Shown here one piece after another: positions 8,048 to 17,059 of a stretch of DNA of 64,000 bases (position 1 is its first letter; every line of letters starts with the position of its first letter). Origin of the DNA: Caryophanon latum (GTDB lineage: Bacteria > Bacillota > Bacilli > Bacillales_A > Planococcaceae); assembly GCF_001700325.1 (NCBI RefSeq), contig NZ_MATO01000006.1, positions 78,045-142,044 of the forward strand, given 5' to 3'. The notes under the pieces are model-generated. The model worked only from the letters and a program-made list of their open reading frames with translations, was not told the origin of the DNA and ran no database searches. The translations under genes were made by a program, and so were the position numbers.

Positions 8048-8668
8048 CTATGACAACGGAGACGGTACTTTACACCATTCGCTTGCGATGCACTGCACAT
8101 AAATTTTCGCTTGCTGAAGCTGCTGTTGGTGAAGCAAAGTAGAAAGCTGAGTTAGCTGTTGCACCTCTTTAAACGGTTGCGACACTTGACCGAGGCGAAA
8201 GCGCAGCATGAGCATGCGAATAAACGGTTTATGCCACTGGTCGAATGAGCGCGTGTACACGATGTTGTTGCTGCTCGTAATGATTAAGCGATAAATGTTT
8301 GCGAGCTGCTGCACGTAGTCAAAATATGTGCTGCGGTCGCTTAGCTGCTTTAGCTTTGCCGTTTCGCATAAAAGGCTGTTGACATCGACACGCTCAGTTG
8401 CGATGGCAAGCTCAATTAAATGTAAAATGTATGTATACATTTGCGCGCATTCGTCCTCACTATAGCCGATGACGAGCTTACTTTGATGCGCATTGTTTGA
8501 TAAAAAGCCTTGCTGTTGAAGACGCTCCATCGCCCGCCGAATCGGGTTGCGGCTCGTTTGTAGCTCCTTGCTTAGCGCGTAATCTGAAATGACGTCATCT
8601 GGCAAGTAGTCGCCGCGTAAAAAGCGTTGCTCAAGCAATGTGTAAATGTCGTCATACAATCGTGTCAA
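8048..8668 (-). CDS. GntR-family transcriptional regulator
   Basis: About 206 residues. The N-terminal winged-helix domain (about 1-70) has the GntR pattern SDYALSKELQTSRNPIRRAM followed by LQQQGFL. The C-terminal part (about 75-200) is helical, like FadR/FCD effector domains, but the metal-binding His/Asp residues of FCD are not evident. Start choice is uncertain: the TTG at 8668 touches the GGGGGG run, while TTG at 8659 has better spacing. It is transcribed divergently from the aldehyde dehydrogenase gene, so that gene is the natural candidate target (inference). Confidence 0.75.
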   Translation of the reverse strand: MTRLYDDIYTLLEQRFLRGDYLPDDVISDYALSKELQTSRNPIRRAMERLQQQGFLSNNAHQSKLVIGYSEDECAQMYTYILHLIELAIATERVDVNSLLCETAKLKQLSDRSTYFDYVQQLANIYRLIITSSNNIVYTRSFDQWHKPFIRMLMLRFRLGQVSQPFKEVQQLTQLSTLLHQQQLQQAKIYVQCIASEWCKVPSPLS

Positions 8669-8842
8669 CCCCCCTTTTTAAATAAGCATATCGCGTTTTT
8701 TACAGCGTGTGCAGAACAATACAATCGTTTTACATACATTTAAAAAACTTTACAATTCGTCATGAGCGAGCGATCTTTTTGCAAATGGTACGTAAATTCG
8801 GTCATAATGAACGTAACACATAATGAATTGGGGGCTTTTCAT

Positions 8843-10222
8843 ATGAAACAGCAAGTAGAGCAGTATATTGAGCAGCAGCGTGCGTATTATATGAGCGGGG
8901 CAACACGTGACGTAGCGTTTCGCGTTCAGCAGCTACAAACGTTAAAGAAAACGATTCAAAAATACGAGCGTCAAGTCGTTGAGGCGCTATATGCCGATTT
9001 ACATAAAAATGACTTTGAGGCATATTCGACTGAAATTAGTATGGTGTATAGCTCAATTGATGAGTTTGCGAAGCATTTAGTGCAGTGGAATGAGCCGGTT
9101 GCAGCGAAAACACCTCTTGCATTTCAGCCAGCGAAAAGTTACATCGTGCGCGAGCCGTACGGGGTGACGTGCATTATCGGGCCGTTTAACTATCCGTTCC
9201 AGCTAGTGATGGAGCCGCTTCTCGGTGCAATCATCGGCGGCAATACGGCCATTGTGAAGCCTTCAGAAGCGTCAGTCGCAACAGCAGCAGTCGTAAAAAT
9301 GATTTTAGAAGAAGCGTTCGAGCCACAATACGTGCGCGTCGTCGAAGGGGCGAAGGAGACGGTCGAAGCACTTATTCACGCGCCGTTTGATTTCATTTTC
9401 TTCACAGGTAGCGTGAAAGTCGGCAAAATTGTCGCAAAGGCGTGTGCCGAGCGATTAACGCCGTACGTGCTTGAGCTCGGTGGCAAAAGCCCAGCGATCG
9501 TCGACCATACGGCAAATTTAGCCGTTGCGGCACAGCGCATTGCGTTTGGGCGATTTACGAACGCCGGGCAAACGTGCGTCGCGCCAGATTACGTGCTCGT
9601 GCAGCGTAGCGTCCACGACAAGTTTGTGAAGCTGCTACAAAAAGCGATTCGTTCGTTTTATGGCAAAGAGCCGAAAAAAAGCGCACATTTCGGTCGCATT
9701 ATTACGAAGTCGCAAGTGGAGCGCTTAGCGGATATGCTTGCACAAGACCGCGCACATATTATTACAGGTGGCGACGTGGACGTTGAAACGAATTACGTTG
9801 CACCGACGATCGTGGACAACGTGTCATGGGACGCTGCAGTTATGCAGGAGGAGCTGTTCGGTCCGGTGCTGCCAATTATCGTATACGATGACTTACCGAC
9901 TGCACTACATGAGGTGAGCAGATTACCGAAACCACTTGCGGCATATTTCTTTAGCGAGCATGACGGAGCGATTGATTACTTCACGGAAAACTTCGCGTTC
10001 GGTGGTGGCTGCATTAACGATACGATTATGCATGTCGGCAATACGAAGCTGCCATTTGGCGGTGTCGGTCCGTCTGGTGCAGGCACGTATCACGGCTATG
10101 CGAGCTTTGAATGTTTTACGCATGCAAAATCGATGATGAAGCGCTCGACAAAAATAAATCCAAGTCTTTTGTATCCGCCGTACTCAGCTGCGGAAGTGGC
10201 GATTGTGAAAAAGATGCTATAA
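8843..10222 (+). CDS. Aldehyde dehydrogenase (class 3-like, NAD(P)-dependent)
   Basis: A 459-residue aldehyde dehydrogenase. The catalytic Cys is in NAGQTCVAPDYV, the general-base Glu in LELGGKSPAIV, and the Rossmann glycine motif in FTGSVKVGK. The short length, the tract IIGPFNYPFQLVMEPLLGAI and the C-terminal PPY segment point to the YwdH/AldH class 3-like group that oxidises medium or long-chain aliphatic and aromatic aldehydes. The start at 8843 has TTGGGGG about 8 bases upstream; earlier in-frame starts have none. The divergent GntR regulator may control it. Confidence 0.9.
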   Translation: MKQQVEQYIEQQRAYYMSGATRDVAFRVQQLQTLKKTIQKYERQVVEALYADLHKNDFEAYSTEISMVYSSIDEFAKHLVQWNEPVAAKTPLAFQPAKSYIVREPYGVTCIIGPFNYPFQLVMEPLLGAIIGGNTAIVKPSEASVATAAVVKMILEEAFEPQYVRVVEGAKETVEALIHAPFDFIFFTGSVKVGKIVAKACAERLTPYVLELGGKSPAIVDHTANLAVAAQRIAFGRFTNAGQTCVAPDYVLVQRSVHDKFVKLLQKAIRSFYGKEPKKSAHFGRIITKSQVERLADMLAQDRAHIITGGDVDVETNYVAPTIVDNVSWDAAVMQEELFGPVLPIIVYDDLPTALHEVSRLPKPLAAYFFSEHDGAIDYFTENFAFGGGCINDTIMHVGNTKLPFGGVGPSGAGTYHGYASFECFTHAKSMMKRSTKINPSLLYPPYSAAEVAIVKKML

Positions 10223-10225
10223 CAT

Positions 10226-10262
10226 AAAAAATCCTAGTGGCATACACGCCGCTAGGATTTTT
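10226..10262. terminator. Bidirectional terminator
   Basis: AAAAATCCTAGTGGC and GCCGCTAGGATTTTT form a strong hairpin between convergent genes. Confidence 0.87.
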
Positions 10263-10264
10263 CG

Positions 10265-11806
10265 TTATTCAATAATCGGAAACGTAATTTCAATCGTCGT
10301 GCCGGCTTCTTTACTGCTGTCGATGCAAATGTTGCCGTTGAACGAGCGAATGATTTGGCTCGTTAACATCATGCCAAGCCCTGTCCCGTTCTCCTTTGTC
10401 GTGAAAAATGGATCGAAAACTTGCGCGAGTGTTGCTGCGTCCATGCCGATGCCGTCATCCTTTAGCTGAATTGTGACGCTGTGATCATCATTGGCGTGCA
10501 GCGATAGCTCGATGCGACCGTTGTCGTGAACAGCTTCAATCGCATTGCGTAAAATGTTTAGCAGCACTTGCTTAATTTGATTTTCGTCTGCCAAAATGAA
10601 GTAATCGTCCTGTGGGATACATTGCGTGAACTGAATATTTTTACTTTGGAACTCAAATTGTAAAAATGTCGCAATCGTTAAGCAAACGTTCGTAATCGAT
10701 AGCTTTTTTACATCGTCAATATGCGGCTTGGACAGCACTAAAAACTCACCAATAATTAAGTTAATGCGTTCAAGCTCTGAATGGATAATTTGTGTGTATG
10801 TGTAATACGGCGATTCCTTATCTTCGTTCATCATTTGAATGAAGCCAGACACCGCTGTAAGAGGGTTGCGAATTTCATGAGCGACGCCGGCTGCAATTTC
10901 ACCAGCGAGTGCAAGCTTTTCTGACTGTAAAATGCGTTTTTCAGCATTTTTTTTATACGTAATATCCTGCGAAATAATTGAAATGGCAAGCATGTCGCCT
11001 TCCTTATTATAAATCGGTGACATCGACAGTTGCACGTGGACGAGTGAACCGTCTTGTCGTAAGTCGACCGTCTCGAACGCCGGTATACTTTCACCACGCT
11101 TTAGTCGCTCAAATCGTTCACTCGCGGCAATGCGATTTGTTTCTGGCACAATCGAAATGACTTCACCGATGCAATCGTCGCGGTTCCAACCGTACAGTTT
11201 TTCAAACGCAGGATTCATGTCGATAATGCGGTCTTCTAAATCGACAACGGCAATTGCATCGTTTGCTTGCTCAAAAAACATGTGCAAATAATAGTTTTGC
11301 TTTGCCTGCTCTGATAAGTGCAAGTAGCTGCTGTTGAAAACGTGACCGTGCCACGCGTTTGAAATGATAATGCATAGCGCTAAAAACACCATGTTACCAA
11401 GAAAAATGGGACTTGTAAGCACTTCGGAATCGATTGTAAAGAGCAACATACATTCGATAATCGTTATAATGATCGCAAGAAGCGTTGATTTAAATGAGTA
11501 ATACAACGTCGCTAAAAAACAAATGAATGCAAGCCACGAGACATTTAATACGGTAATGTACATTGATGCGTGAATGAACACCGATATATGCAGTGCGACT
11601 AAGTTGCTGCGCATCGCTAGCTTATGGTTTGGAAACTTTGCGCAGCTATATAAGCACCACATGAACGCAAGCGTAGGGAAAATAGGGAAGCCTTGAACGA
11701 AATGTTTGTAGTTAGAATAAAATAAAACGGTAACGATGGCAAATGAGCACGTAAATAAAATTAAAACGAAACGGTTGCGCTCGTAAAGAAATTTAGTAGG
11801 ATCCAT
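10265..11806 (-). CDS. Membrane PAS-domain sensor histidine kinase
   Basis: A 513-residue kinase. The N-terminal 160 residues hold about five or six hydrophobic helices with only short loops between them. A PAS domain follows (about 175-295), with the PAC end SIISQDITYKKNAE. Next come a HisKA dimerisation helix with the H-box VAHEIRNPLTAVSGF (phospho-His near residue 310) and an HATPase domain with the N-box (NILRNAIEAV), G1 (DDGIGM) and G2 (GTGLGM). The layout resembles Bacillus sporulation kinases such as KinB/KinD. No response regulator gene is adjacent, so it is an orphan and may feed a phosphorelay (inference). RBS GAGGTG. Confidence 0.88.
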   Translation of the reverse strand: MDPTKFLYERNRFVLILFTCSFAIVTVLFYSNYKHFVQGFPIFPTLAFMWCLYSCAKFPNHKLAMRSNLVALHISVFIHASMYITVLNVSWLAFICFLATLYYSFKSTLLAIIITIIECMLLFTIDSEVLTSPIFLGNMVFLALCIIISNAWHGHVFNSSYLHLSEQAKQNYYLHMFFEQANDAIAVVDLEDRIIDMNPAFEKLYGWNRDDCIGEVISIVPETNRIAASERFERLKRGESIPAFETVDLRQDGSLVHVQLSMSPIYNKEGDMLAISIISQDITYKKNAEKRILQSEKLALAGEIAAGVAHEIRNPLTAVSGFIQMMNEDKESPYYTYTQIIHSELERINLIIGEFLVLSKPHIDDVKKLSITNVCLTIATFLQFEFQSKNIQFTQCIPQDDYFILADENQIKQVLLNILRNAIEAVHDNGRIELSLHANDDHSVTIQLKDDGIGMDAATLAQVFDPFFTTKENGTGLGMMLTSQIIRSFNGNICIDSSKEAGTTIEITFPIIE

Positions 11807-11853
11807 ATAACACCTCAGGGAACTAGAATAATATTATGATACATCATTTAACA

Positions 11854-11883
11854 TTGTCGTGAAATGGCTCATTTTGTTATGAT
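11854..11883 (+). promoter_or_regulatory. Putative sigma-A promoter for the M42 peptidase-murE unit
   Basis: TTGTCG and TATGAT are separated by 18 bases and lie about 25 bp upstream of the peptidase RBS. Judged by eye only. Confidence 0.4.
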
Positions 11884-11907
11884 AGAGACATTAAGGGAGG
11901 ATTCGTT

Positions 11908-12954
11908 ATGCAGTTTAATTTACAAGCAACGTGTCAGCTTTTAGAGGAGCTAGTGAATATCCCAAGCCCCTCTGGTTACACGACAAACATTATGAACGTG
12001 ATGGCAAAGAAATTTAAAAATATTGGTGTTGCGTATACGCGCACAAACAAAGGCGCACTCATCGTTACGATAAAAGGGCAAGACGACACAAAGCATCGTT
12101 TACTAACGGCACATGTCGACACGCTCGGCGCGATGGTTAAGGACATTAAGCCGAGTGGACGATTAAAGCTATCAATGGTCGGTGGTTTCAGATGGAACGC
12201 AGTAGAAGGAGAATATTGTACGATTCATAAAATGGATGGCACGACGATTCGCGGTACGATTTTAATTCATGAGACGACGGTGCATGTGTATGCAAATGCA
12301 GGCGACGTAAAGCGTGATGAGCAGCACATAGAAGTACGCATCGATGCAAAAACGACGTCAGCGAGTGAGACGCGTGCACTTGGCATTGAAGTAGGTGATT
12401 TCGTTTCGTTTGACCCTCGCTTTGAAATGACGGAAACCGGTTTTATTAAGTCGCGTCATTTAGATGATAAAGCGAGCACAGCGTTACTCACTGAGCTCGT
12501 GCGTCATTTACACGAAAGCGGTGAGCAGCTGCCGTACACGACGCATTTTTACATTTCAAACAATGAGGAAATTGGCTTCGGTGGCAATGCGAGCATTCCA
12601 TCGCAAGTTGTCGAATATATCGCCGTTGATATGGGGGCAATTGGGGACGGACAAACATCAGATGAGTACACCGTATCGATTTGCGCGAAAGATTCAAGCG
12701 GCCCGTACCATTACGAGCTAACGCGTCATCTTGTACAGCTTGCAAAGGATTACGACATCGACTACAAATTTGATATTTATCCATATTACGGCTCGGATGC
12801 TTCTGCCGCGATTCGAGCAGGGTACGATATTAAGCATGCGTTGTTCGGTCCAGGCATTGAGGCATCTCATGCATATGAGCGAACGCATATAGAAGCACTA
12901 CAAAATACAGCGAAATTATTATATACTTACGTCACATCTAAAATGGTCGAGTAA
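11908..12954 (+). CDS. M42-family metallo-aminopeptidase
   Basis: A 348-residue dinuclear-metal aminopeptidase of the M42 (FrvX/YsdC/TET) family, usually a large cytosolic oligomer trimming peptide N-termini. Visible metal or catalytic motifs are AHVDTLG (His), LDDKAS (bridging Asp), NNEEIGFGG (catalytic Glu and ligand), AVDMG (Asp) and the final His in EASHAYERTH. The SPSGYT tract near the N-terminus is typical. AAGGGAGG precedes the ATG. Only 18 bp separate it from murE, so the two are probably cotranscribed. Confidence 0.9.
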   Translation: MQFNLQATCQLLEELVNIPSPSGYTTNIMNVMAKKFKNIGVAYTRTNKGALIVTIKGQDDTKHRLLTAHVDTLGAMVKDIKPSGRLKLSMVGGFRWNAVEGEYCTIHKMDGTTIRGTILIHETTVHVYANAGDVKRDEQHIEVRIDAKTTSASETRALGIEVGDFVSFDPRFEMTETGFIKSRHLDDKASTALLTELVRHLHESGEQLPYTTHFYISNNEEIGFGGNASIPSQVVEYIAVDMGAIGDGQTSDEYTVSICAKDSSGPYHYELTRHLVQLAKDYDIDYKFDIYPYYGSDASAAIRAGYDIKHALFGPGIEASHAYERTHIEALQNTAKLLYTYVTSKMVE

Positions 12955-12972
12955 TAAGGAGGAAATAAGTAT

Positions 12973-14448
12973 ATGTATGCAGAAGAGCTTTTGAGTGCAT
13001 TGCCATTAAAAAGAGTCATCGGGCCAATGCCAACGTTAATTAAGGACATTGCGATTGATTCGCGCATCGTCGAGGAGAAAAGTTTATTCGTTTGTATTAA
13101 AGGTGATACAGTTGATGGGCATGAATATGCGCAGCAGGCAGTAAACAATGGAGCAATCGTCATCGTCACAGAACGTGAGCTAGTATTAGAAGGTGATGTG
13201 ACGCAAGTAATCGTGCAAGATACGAACCGTGCGATTGGATTACTAGCGGCGAAATTTTTTGATTATCCATCAAACGAATTAACGATGGTTGGTGTAACAG
13301 GCACGAACGGTAAAACGAGCGTAACGGGCATCATTCATAATTTATTACAATCAATGGGCGAGCGCTCTGCATTAACGGGCACAATCGGCTTCAACTTAAA
13401 TGGTATTTTATATGAAACAGCGAACACGACGAGCGATGCACTAAGCACGCAACAAATGATTTTCCGTGCGAAAATGGAAGGTTGTCGCGCGATGATTATG
13501 GAAGTATCGTCTCACGGCTTAGCGCTCGGTCGTTTAGCCGGTGTTGAATACGACGTTGCGATCTTCACTAATTTAACGCATGACCATTTAGACTTCCACG
13601 GCACGATGGAGGAGTACGGCAACGCAAAAGGCTTATTGTTCTCTCAGCTTGGGCAAGATTTATCAAAAAATAAAGTCGTTGTGCTAAATGCAGACGACGC
13701 ATGGTCGAAAAAATATGCAATGTTAACGCAATTTCCGATATACACGTACGGCATTAAAGACGAAACGGCGGCATTTCGTGCAACAGGTATTCGATATGAG
13801 GACGGCATGACGTACTTTACGTTACATAGCCCAGAAGGTAATTATGATGTAAGCATGCATTTACTTGGTGAGTTTAACGTATACAACATGCTTGCAGCAA
13901 TTGCGGCATTTTACGGTCGCGGTTATGCGCTTGAGTTAATCGTTGAGCATATTGCCGAGCTGTTACCGGTGAAAGGACGCATGGAAAAGGTGCAGTCAGA
14001 TTTGCCGTTTGATATTTTTATCGATTATGCGCACACACCAGATGCGATTGAAAAAGCGATTGATGCGGCAATGCCATACAAGCGCCCAGGCAAGAAAATG
14101 ATCTTCTTAGTCGGCACTGGTGGCGGTCGCGATAAAACGAAGCGTCCGGCAATGGCGGAAAAAGCGTCGCGCTGTGAGTACGTTGTGTTAACGACAGACG
14201 ACCCACGCTACGAAGAATTTGATAGCATTACAGGCGATTTAGCAAAAGGGATGACTCATGAAAACTTTGCGTGCATCGGCGACCGTGCAGAAGCAGTACG
14301 TCACGCTGTATCAGTAGCAGAAGAGGGTGACATTATCATTTTCGCTGGTAAAGGTCATGAGGATTATCAAATTATTGAAAATACAAAATATCCACATAGC
14401 GATACAGATATTGCCTTAGAAGAGGGACGTAAAAAATTTAATTTATAG
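12973..14448 (+). CDS. murE: UDP-N-acetylmuramoyl-tripeptide synthetase MurE
   Basis: A 491-residue Mur ligase that adds the third amino acid (meso-diaminopimelate or L-lysine) to UDP-MurNAc-L-Ala-D-Glu. The order is an N-terminal UDP-binding domain with DSRIVEEKSLFVCIKG, the ATP loop GVTGTNGKTSVTG (108-120), the central domain with TNLTHDHLDFHGTMEEY, and the C-terminal ligase domain with DYAHTPDAIE. The amino-acid specificity motif reads DDPR. E. coli meso-DAP enzymes have DNPR, and S. aureus-type Lys enzymes usually lack this Arg, so specificity is not settled here. It lies outside a dcw cluster, upstream of prfC. Confidence 0.94.
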   Translation: MYAEELLSALPLKRVIGPMPTLIKDIAIDSRIVEEKSLFVCIKGDTVDGHEYAQQAVNNGAIVIVTERELVLEGDVTQVIVQDTNRAIGLLAAKFFDYPSNELTMVGVTGTNGKTSVTGIIHNLLQSMGERSALTGTIGFNLNGILYETANTTSDALSTQQMIFRAKMEGCRAMIMEVSSHGLALGRLAGVEYDVAIFTNLTHDHLDFHGTMEEYGNAKGLLFSQLGQDLSKNKVVVLNADDAWSKKYAMLTQFPIYTYGIKDETAAFRATGIRYEDGMTYFTLHSPEGNYDVSMHLLGEFNVYNMLAAIAAFYGRGYALELIVEHIAELLPVKGRMEKVQSDLPFDIFIDYAHTPDAIEKAIDAAMPYKRPGKKMIFLVGTGGGRDKTKRPAMAEKASRCEYVVLTTDDPRYEEFDSITGDLAKGMTHENFACIGDRAEAVRHAVSVAEEGDIIIFAGKGHEDYQIIENTKYPHSDTDIALEEGRKKFNL

Positions 14449-14460
14449 TATAGAAAAGAA

Positions 14461-14495
14461 TGCGCACAAAGTACTGATTGCTTTGTGCGTTTTTT
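14461..14495 (+). terminator. Terminator after murE
   Basis: TGCGCACAAAG pairs with CTTTGTGCG, followed by TTTTTT. Confidence 0.85.
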
Positions 14496-14644
14496 AGCTA
14501 GACGAAAAATGTCCATTACTTAGAATAATGAGTAAAAATAAAAAGAGAAAATAACATAAAAATAAAAACAGATGCTCATTTTTTCTGCTACGCTTGATAA
14601 GTAAATATAAACTTAATATAAACTAAAGGAGCAACTGAACACGT

Positions 14645-15469
14645 ATGGATATCCTCGAGCAATTAAGCAACATGGCCCCGTATTTACATTTAGCATTAAA
14701 GCAAGAAGCTGTAGTTGTTGTTGTTGAAAAAGAGAGCGAAAAAGTTTTAAAATACTTACCAGGGAAGAACTTAGAAATCGGTTATCGTGAGGGCGATCGT
14801 ATTAAGGCGACTGATACGAACGTTCATACCGCGTTAAACGGTCGAAATTCAGATATTTATTTAGATGCAAGCATTTATGGCATGCCGATCAATGCATATG
14901 CGTTTCCTATAAAGGAAGGTAATCGAGTAGTCGGTGTACTCGGCTTCGGTAACCCAATCGATAAAGAACGCCAGCTAGAGGAATATATCGATACGGTACG
15001 CGATATCGTAAACGTATTACAAGATAAAACACATCGTATGGCATCGCATTCAGAGCAGCTAGCATCGACGAGCGAGCAAATTCGTGAGCAATCAGAGCGC
15101 GCATTAGCCGACTCGGAAAAAACGAATGACATTACGAAATTAATTCGCGGCATTTCACGACAAACGAACTTACTTGGCTTAAATGCCTCAATTGAAGCAG
15201 CGCGCGCCGGTCAGCACGGTGCAGGCTTTAACATCGTTGCACAAGAAGTACGCAAGCTGTCTCTACAAACGGACGAATCAACAGAAGAGATCGAACGTGC
15301 GTTAACGAGCGTGAAATCGAATTTAAGTGCATTACTACAAAATATGACGCACATTACAGAAGCATCAACGGAAGAAGCAAAGCTCACACAAGAAGTAAGC
15401 GGCGTTATTGAAACGTTAAGCGACGTATCGACGAAGCTTGAGCATTTCATGAAGACGATGTTGAAATAA
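14645..15469 (+). CDS. Soluble chemoreceptor-like signalling protein, copy 1 (YfmS-like)
   Basis: A 274-residue protein with no membrane segment. The first ~115 residues form a compact sensor-like domain with [15 protein letters not shown] and [16 protein letters not shown]. The rest is coiled coil containing the MCP hairpin tip, recognisable as [18 protein letters not shown] followed by [13 protein letters not shown], the CheA/CheW contact region. HAMP and long methylation helices are absent. It probably joins chemoreceptor arrays from the cytoplasm or acts as a stand-alone signal transducer. The RBS AAAGGAG is 13 bases from the ATG. A close paralogue lies about 640 bp downstream. Confidence 0.83.
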   Translation: MDILEQLSNMAPYLHLALKQEAVVVVVEKESEKVLKYLPGKNLEIGYREGDRIKATDTNVHTALNGRNSDIYLDASIYGMPINAYAFPIKEGNRVVGVLGFGNPIDKERQLEEYIDTVRDIVNVLQDKTHRMASHSEQLASTSEQIREQSERALADSEKTNDITKLIRGISRQTNLLGLNASIEAARAGQHGAGFNIVAQEVRKLSLQTDESTEEIERALTSVKSNLSALLQNMTHITEASTEEAKLTQEVSGVIETLSDVSTKLEHFMKTMLK

Positions 15470-15488
15470 TAGCAAGACAATATGTGAC

Positions 15489-15535
15489 AAGAAAGACGCT
15501 AACGGAGAAAATTTCCGCTAGCGTCTTTCTTTTTG
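15489..15535 (+). terminator. Terminator after chemoreceptor copy 1
   Basis: AAGAAAGACGCTAACGGA pairs with TTCCGCTAGCGTCTTTCTT, followed by a T-run. Confidence 0.87.
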
Positions 15536-15619
15536 TTATAAATGTTCAAGCGTGTTCATTCTCGGTCAATTGGCAACAGCGTATGGCGCCTTGCTTTGTC
15601 AAAACAGAAAAACCAGGTC

Positions 15620-15844
15620 TGTTGATTAGCCATTTTTATAAAGCTGAATCGGTTGTTTTCAGTAGCAAAACTGACATGAATGCAGCATTGAATTGGCATG
15701 GGAGCGTGCGGCGAGACTCCTTTGGGAAAAGCTCGTGCCTCAAGACCCCGTAAGCCGCGACGTAGGAGCGGTGCGGAGGCTTGAGCCGAGCCCCAGGAAA
15801 GCGAGCCGCAATACGCGAACTGCCAGTTGAATGGCTAATCAACA
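15620..15844 (+). repeat. Dispersed intergenic repeat A, full-length, with perfect 14-bp inverted ends
   Basis: A 225-bp element bounded by TGTTGATTAGCCAT (15620-15633) and its exact reverse complement ATGGCTAATCAACA (15831-15844). The interior is GC-rich and hairpin-forming (about 15705-15805) and has no credible ORF. Its right end (15801-15850) is the 50-bp module shared with repeats B, C, D and E. It separates the two chemoreceptor paralogues. The structure suggests a MITE-like or RNA-forming element. The remaining gap to 16111 holds only GC-rich degenerate sequence resembling other family members. Confidence 0.75.
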
Positions 15845-16111
15845 CGCTTGCAGAAAAACATGTGTTCCTGCGCTTACTCGTCTCACATCAATTTGCTGGG
15901 GCTCGGCGGCGAATACGATGTCGGTCGTGAAGATGATTGGCGCTCGTCACTTTCCTCAATCGTCTGCGCTTTACAAGTTTCTTGAGTCGCGCCTACCTCA
16001 ACGTAAAAAGTTATAGTGAAGTGCTGATAATTTAGAAATGAAAATAAGGAAAAATATGATATTTTATGTTACTGTTAAGTAGAATAAACTTGGAAGAGTA
16101 GGTGAAAAGCA

Positions 16112-16936
16112 ATGAGTCTATTACAGCAAGTGAGCGATATGTTAATTTATATGCATTTAGCGTTGAAGGAAGAAGCAACGATGGTCGTTGTCGATAAAGA
16201 AACACAAATCGTGTTAAATTACTTACCAGGTAAAGACATTAACGTTGGCTATAAAAAAGGTGACCGTGTGCATCCAGATGACCAAAATATTCATATTGCA
16301 TTAAGCGGAAGGCGAGCAGATGTTTATATTGACGCGAGCGTGTACGGCATGCCAATGAATGCATATTCGTACCCGATTGTTGAAAATGGCCAAGTAGTCG
16401 GCGCATTAGGCTTTGGTAAACCGATGAACAAGGAACGCCAGCTTGAGGAATACATAAATACGATGCGTAATATGGTAGGTGTGCTACAAAATAAAACGCA
16501 TCAAATGGCGGCGCGTTCACAGCAGCTTGCCGCAACGAGCGATCAAATTCGTGAACAGTCCGAGCGTGCATTAGCTAACTCAGCGAAAACGAACGACGTC
16601 ACGAAGCTCATTCGCGGCATTTCACGACAAACGAACTTACTCGGTTTAAATGCATCAATTGAAGCGGCGCGCGCAGGTGAACACGGTGCAGGCTTTAACA
16701 TCGTTGCGCAGGAAGTACGAAAACTATCGATGCAAACGGATGAATCGACAGAGGAAATCGAGCGCGCCTTAAGTAGCGTGCAAACGAACTTGCAAAATTT
16801 GCTGCACAATATGACACATATTACGACCGCATCGACGGAAGAGGCAAGGATCACACAGGAAGTAAGCGACGTTATCGAAACGCTGCACGACGTTTCGACA
16901 AAGCTAGAGCATTTCATGAAAACGATGTCGAAATAA
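16112..16936 (+). CDS. Soluble chemoreceptor-like signalling protein, copy 2 (YfmS-like)
   Basis: A 274-residue paralogue of the gene at 14645, the same length and alignable end to end without obvious gaps. The MCP tip region is almost unchanged (one or two substitutions in [18 protein letters not shown] to EVRKLS). The N-terminal sensor domain differs more, with [15 protein letters not shown] and [16 protein letters not shown]. This is what is expected of a tandem duplication that kept its CheA/CheW contact surface while the sensing part diverged. It has no membrane segment or HAMP domain. It has its own terminator and lies upstream of prfC. Confidence 0.83.
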   Translation: MSLLQQVSDMLIYMHLALKEEATMVVVDKETQIVLNYLPGKDINVGYKKGDRVHPDDQNIHIALSGRRADVYIDASVYGMPMNAYSYPIVENGQVVGALGFGKPMNKERQLEEYINTMRNMVGVLQNKTHQMAARSQQLAATSDQIREQSERALANSAKTNDVTKLIRGISRQTNLLGLNASIEAARAGEHGAGFNIVAQEVRKLSMQTDESTEEIERALSSVQTNLQNLLHNMTHITTASTEEARITQEVSDVIETLHDVSTKLEHFMKTMSK

Positions 16937-16939
16937 AGA

Positions 16940-16977
16940 AAAGCGGTCCGATGCATAATGCTCGAACCGCTTTTTTT
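16940..16977 (+). terminator. Terminator after chemoreceptor copy 2
   Basis: AAAGCGGTCCGA pairs with TCGAACCGCTTT (one mismatch), followed by a T-run. Confidence 0.82.
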
Positions 16978-16997
16978 GGCGCATTAAGTAAAAATGG

Positions 16998-17027
16998 TTG
17001 TACCGAATGTCTTTTTTCTTTTATGAT
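16998..17027 (+). promoter_or_regulatory. Putative prfC promoter
   Basis: TTGTAC and TATGAT with an 18-base spacer lie about 17 bp upstream of the prfC RBS AAAAAGGAG. Judged by eye. Confidence 0.4.
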
Positions 17028-17059
17028 AAGGAAGTATGTAAAAAAGGAGATAATTAAAC

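Noticed and set aside
15484..16016. Short open frames in the gap between the chemoreceptor paralogues
   Set aside because: They overlap the terminator and repeat A, lack good ribosome sites and carry no protein-like composition.
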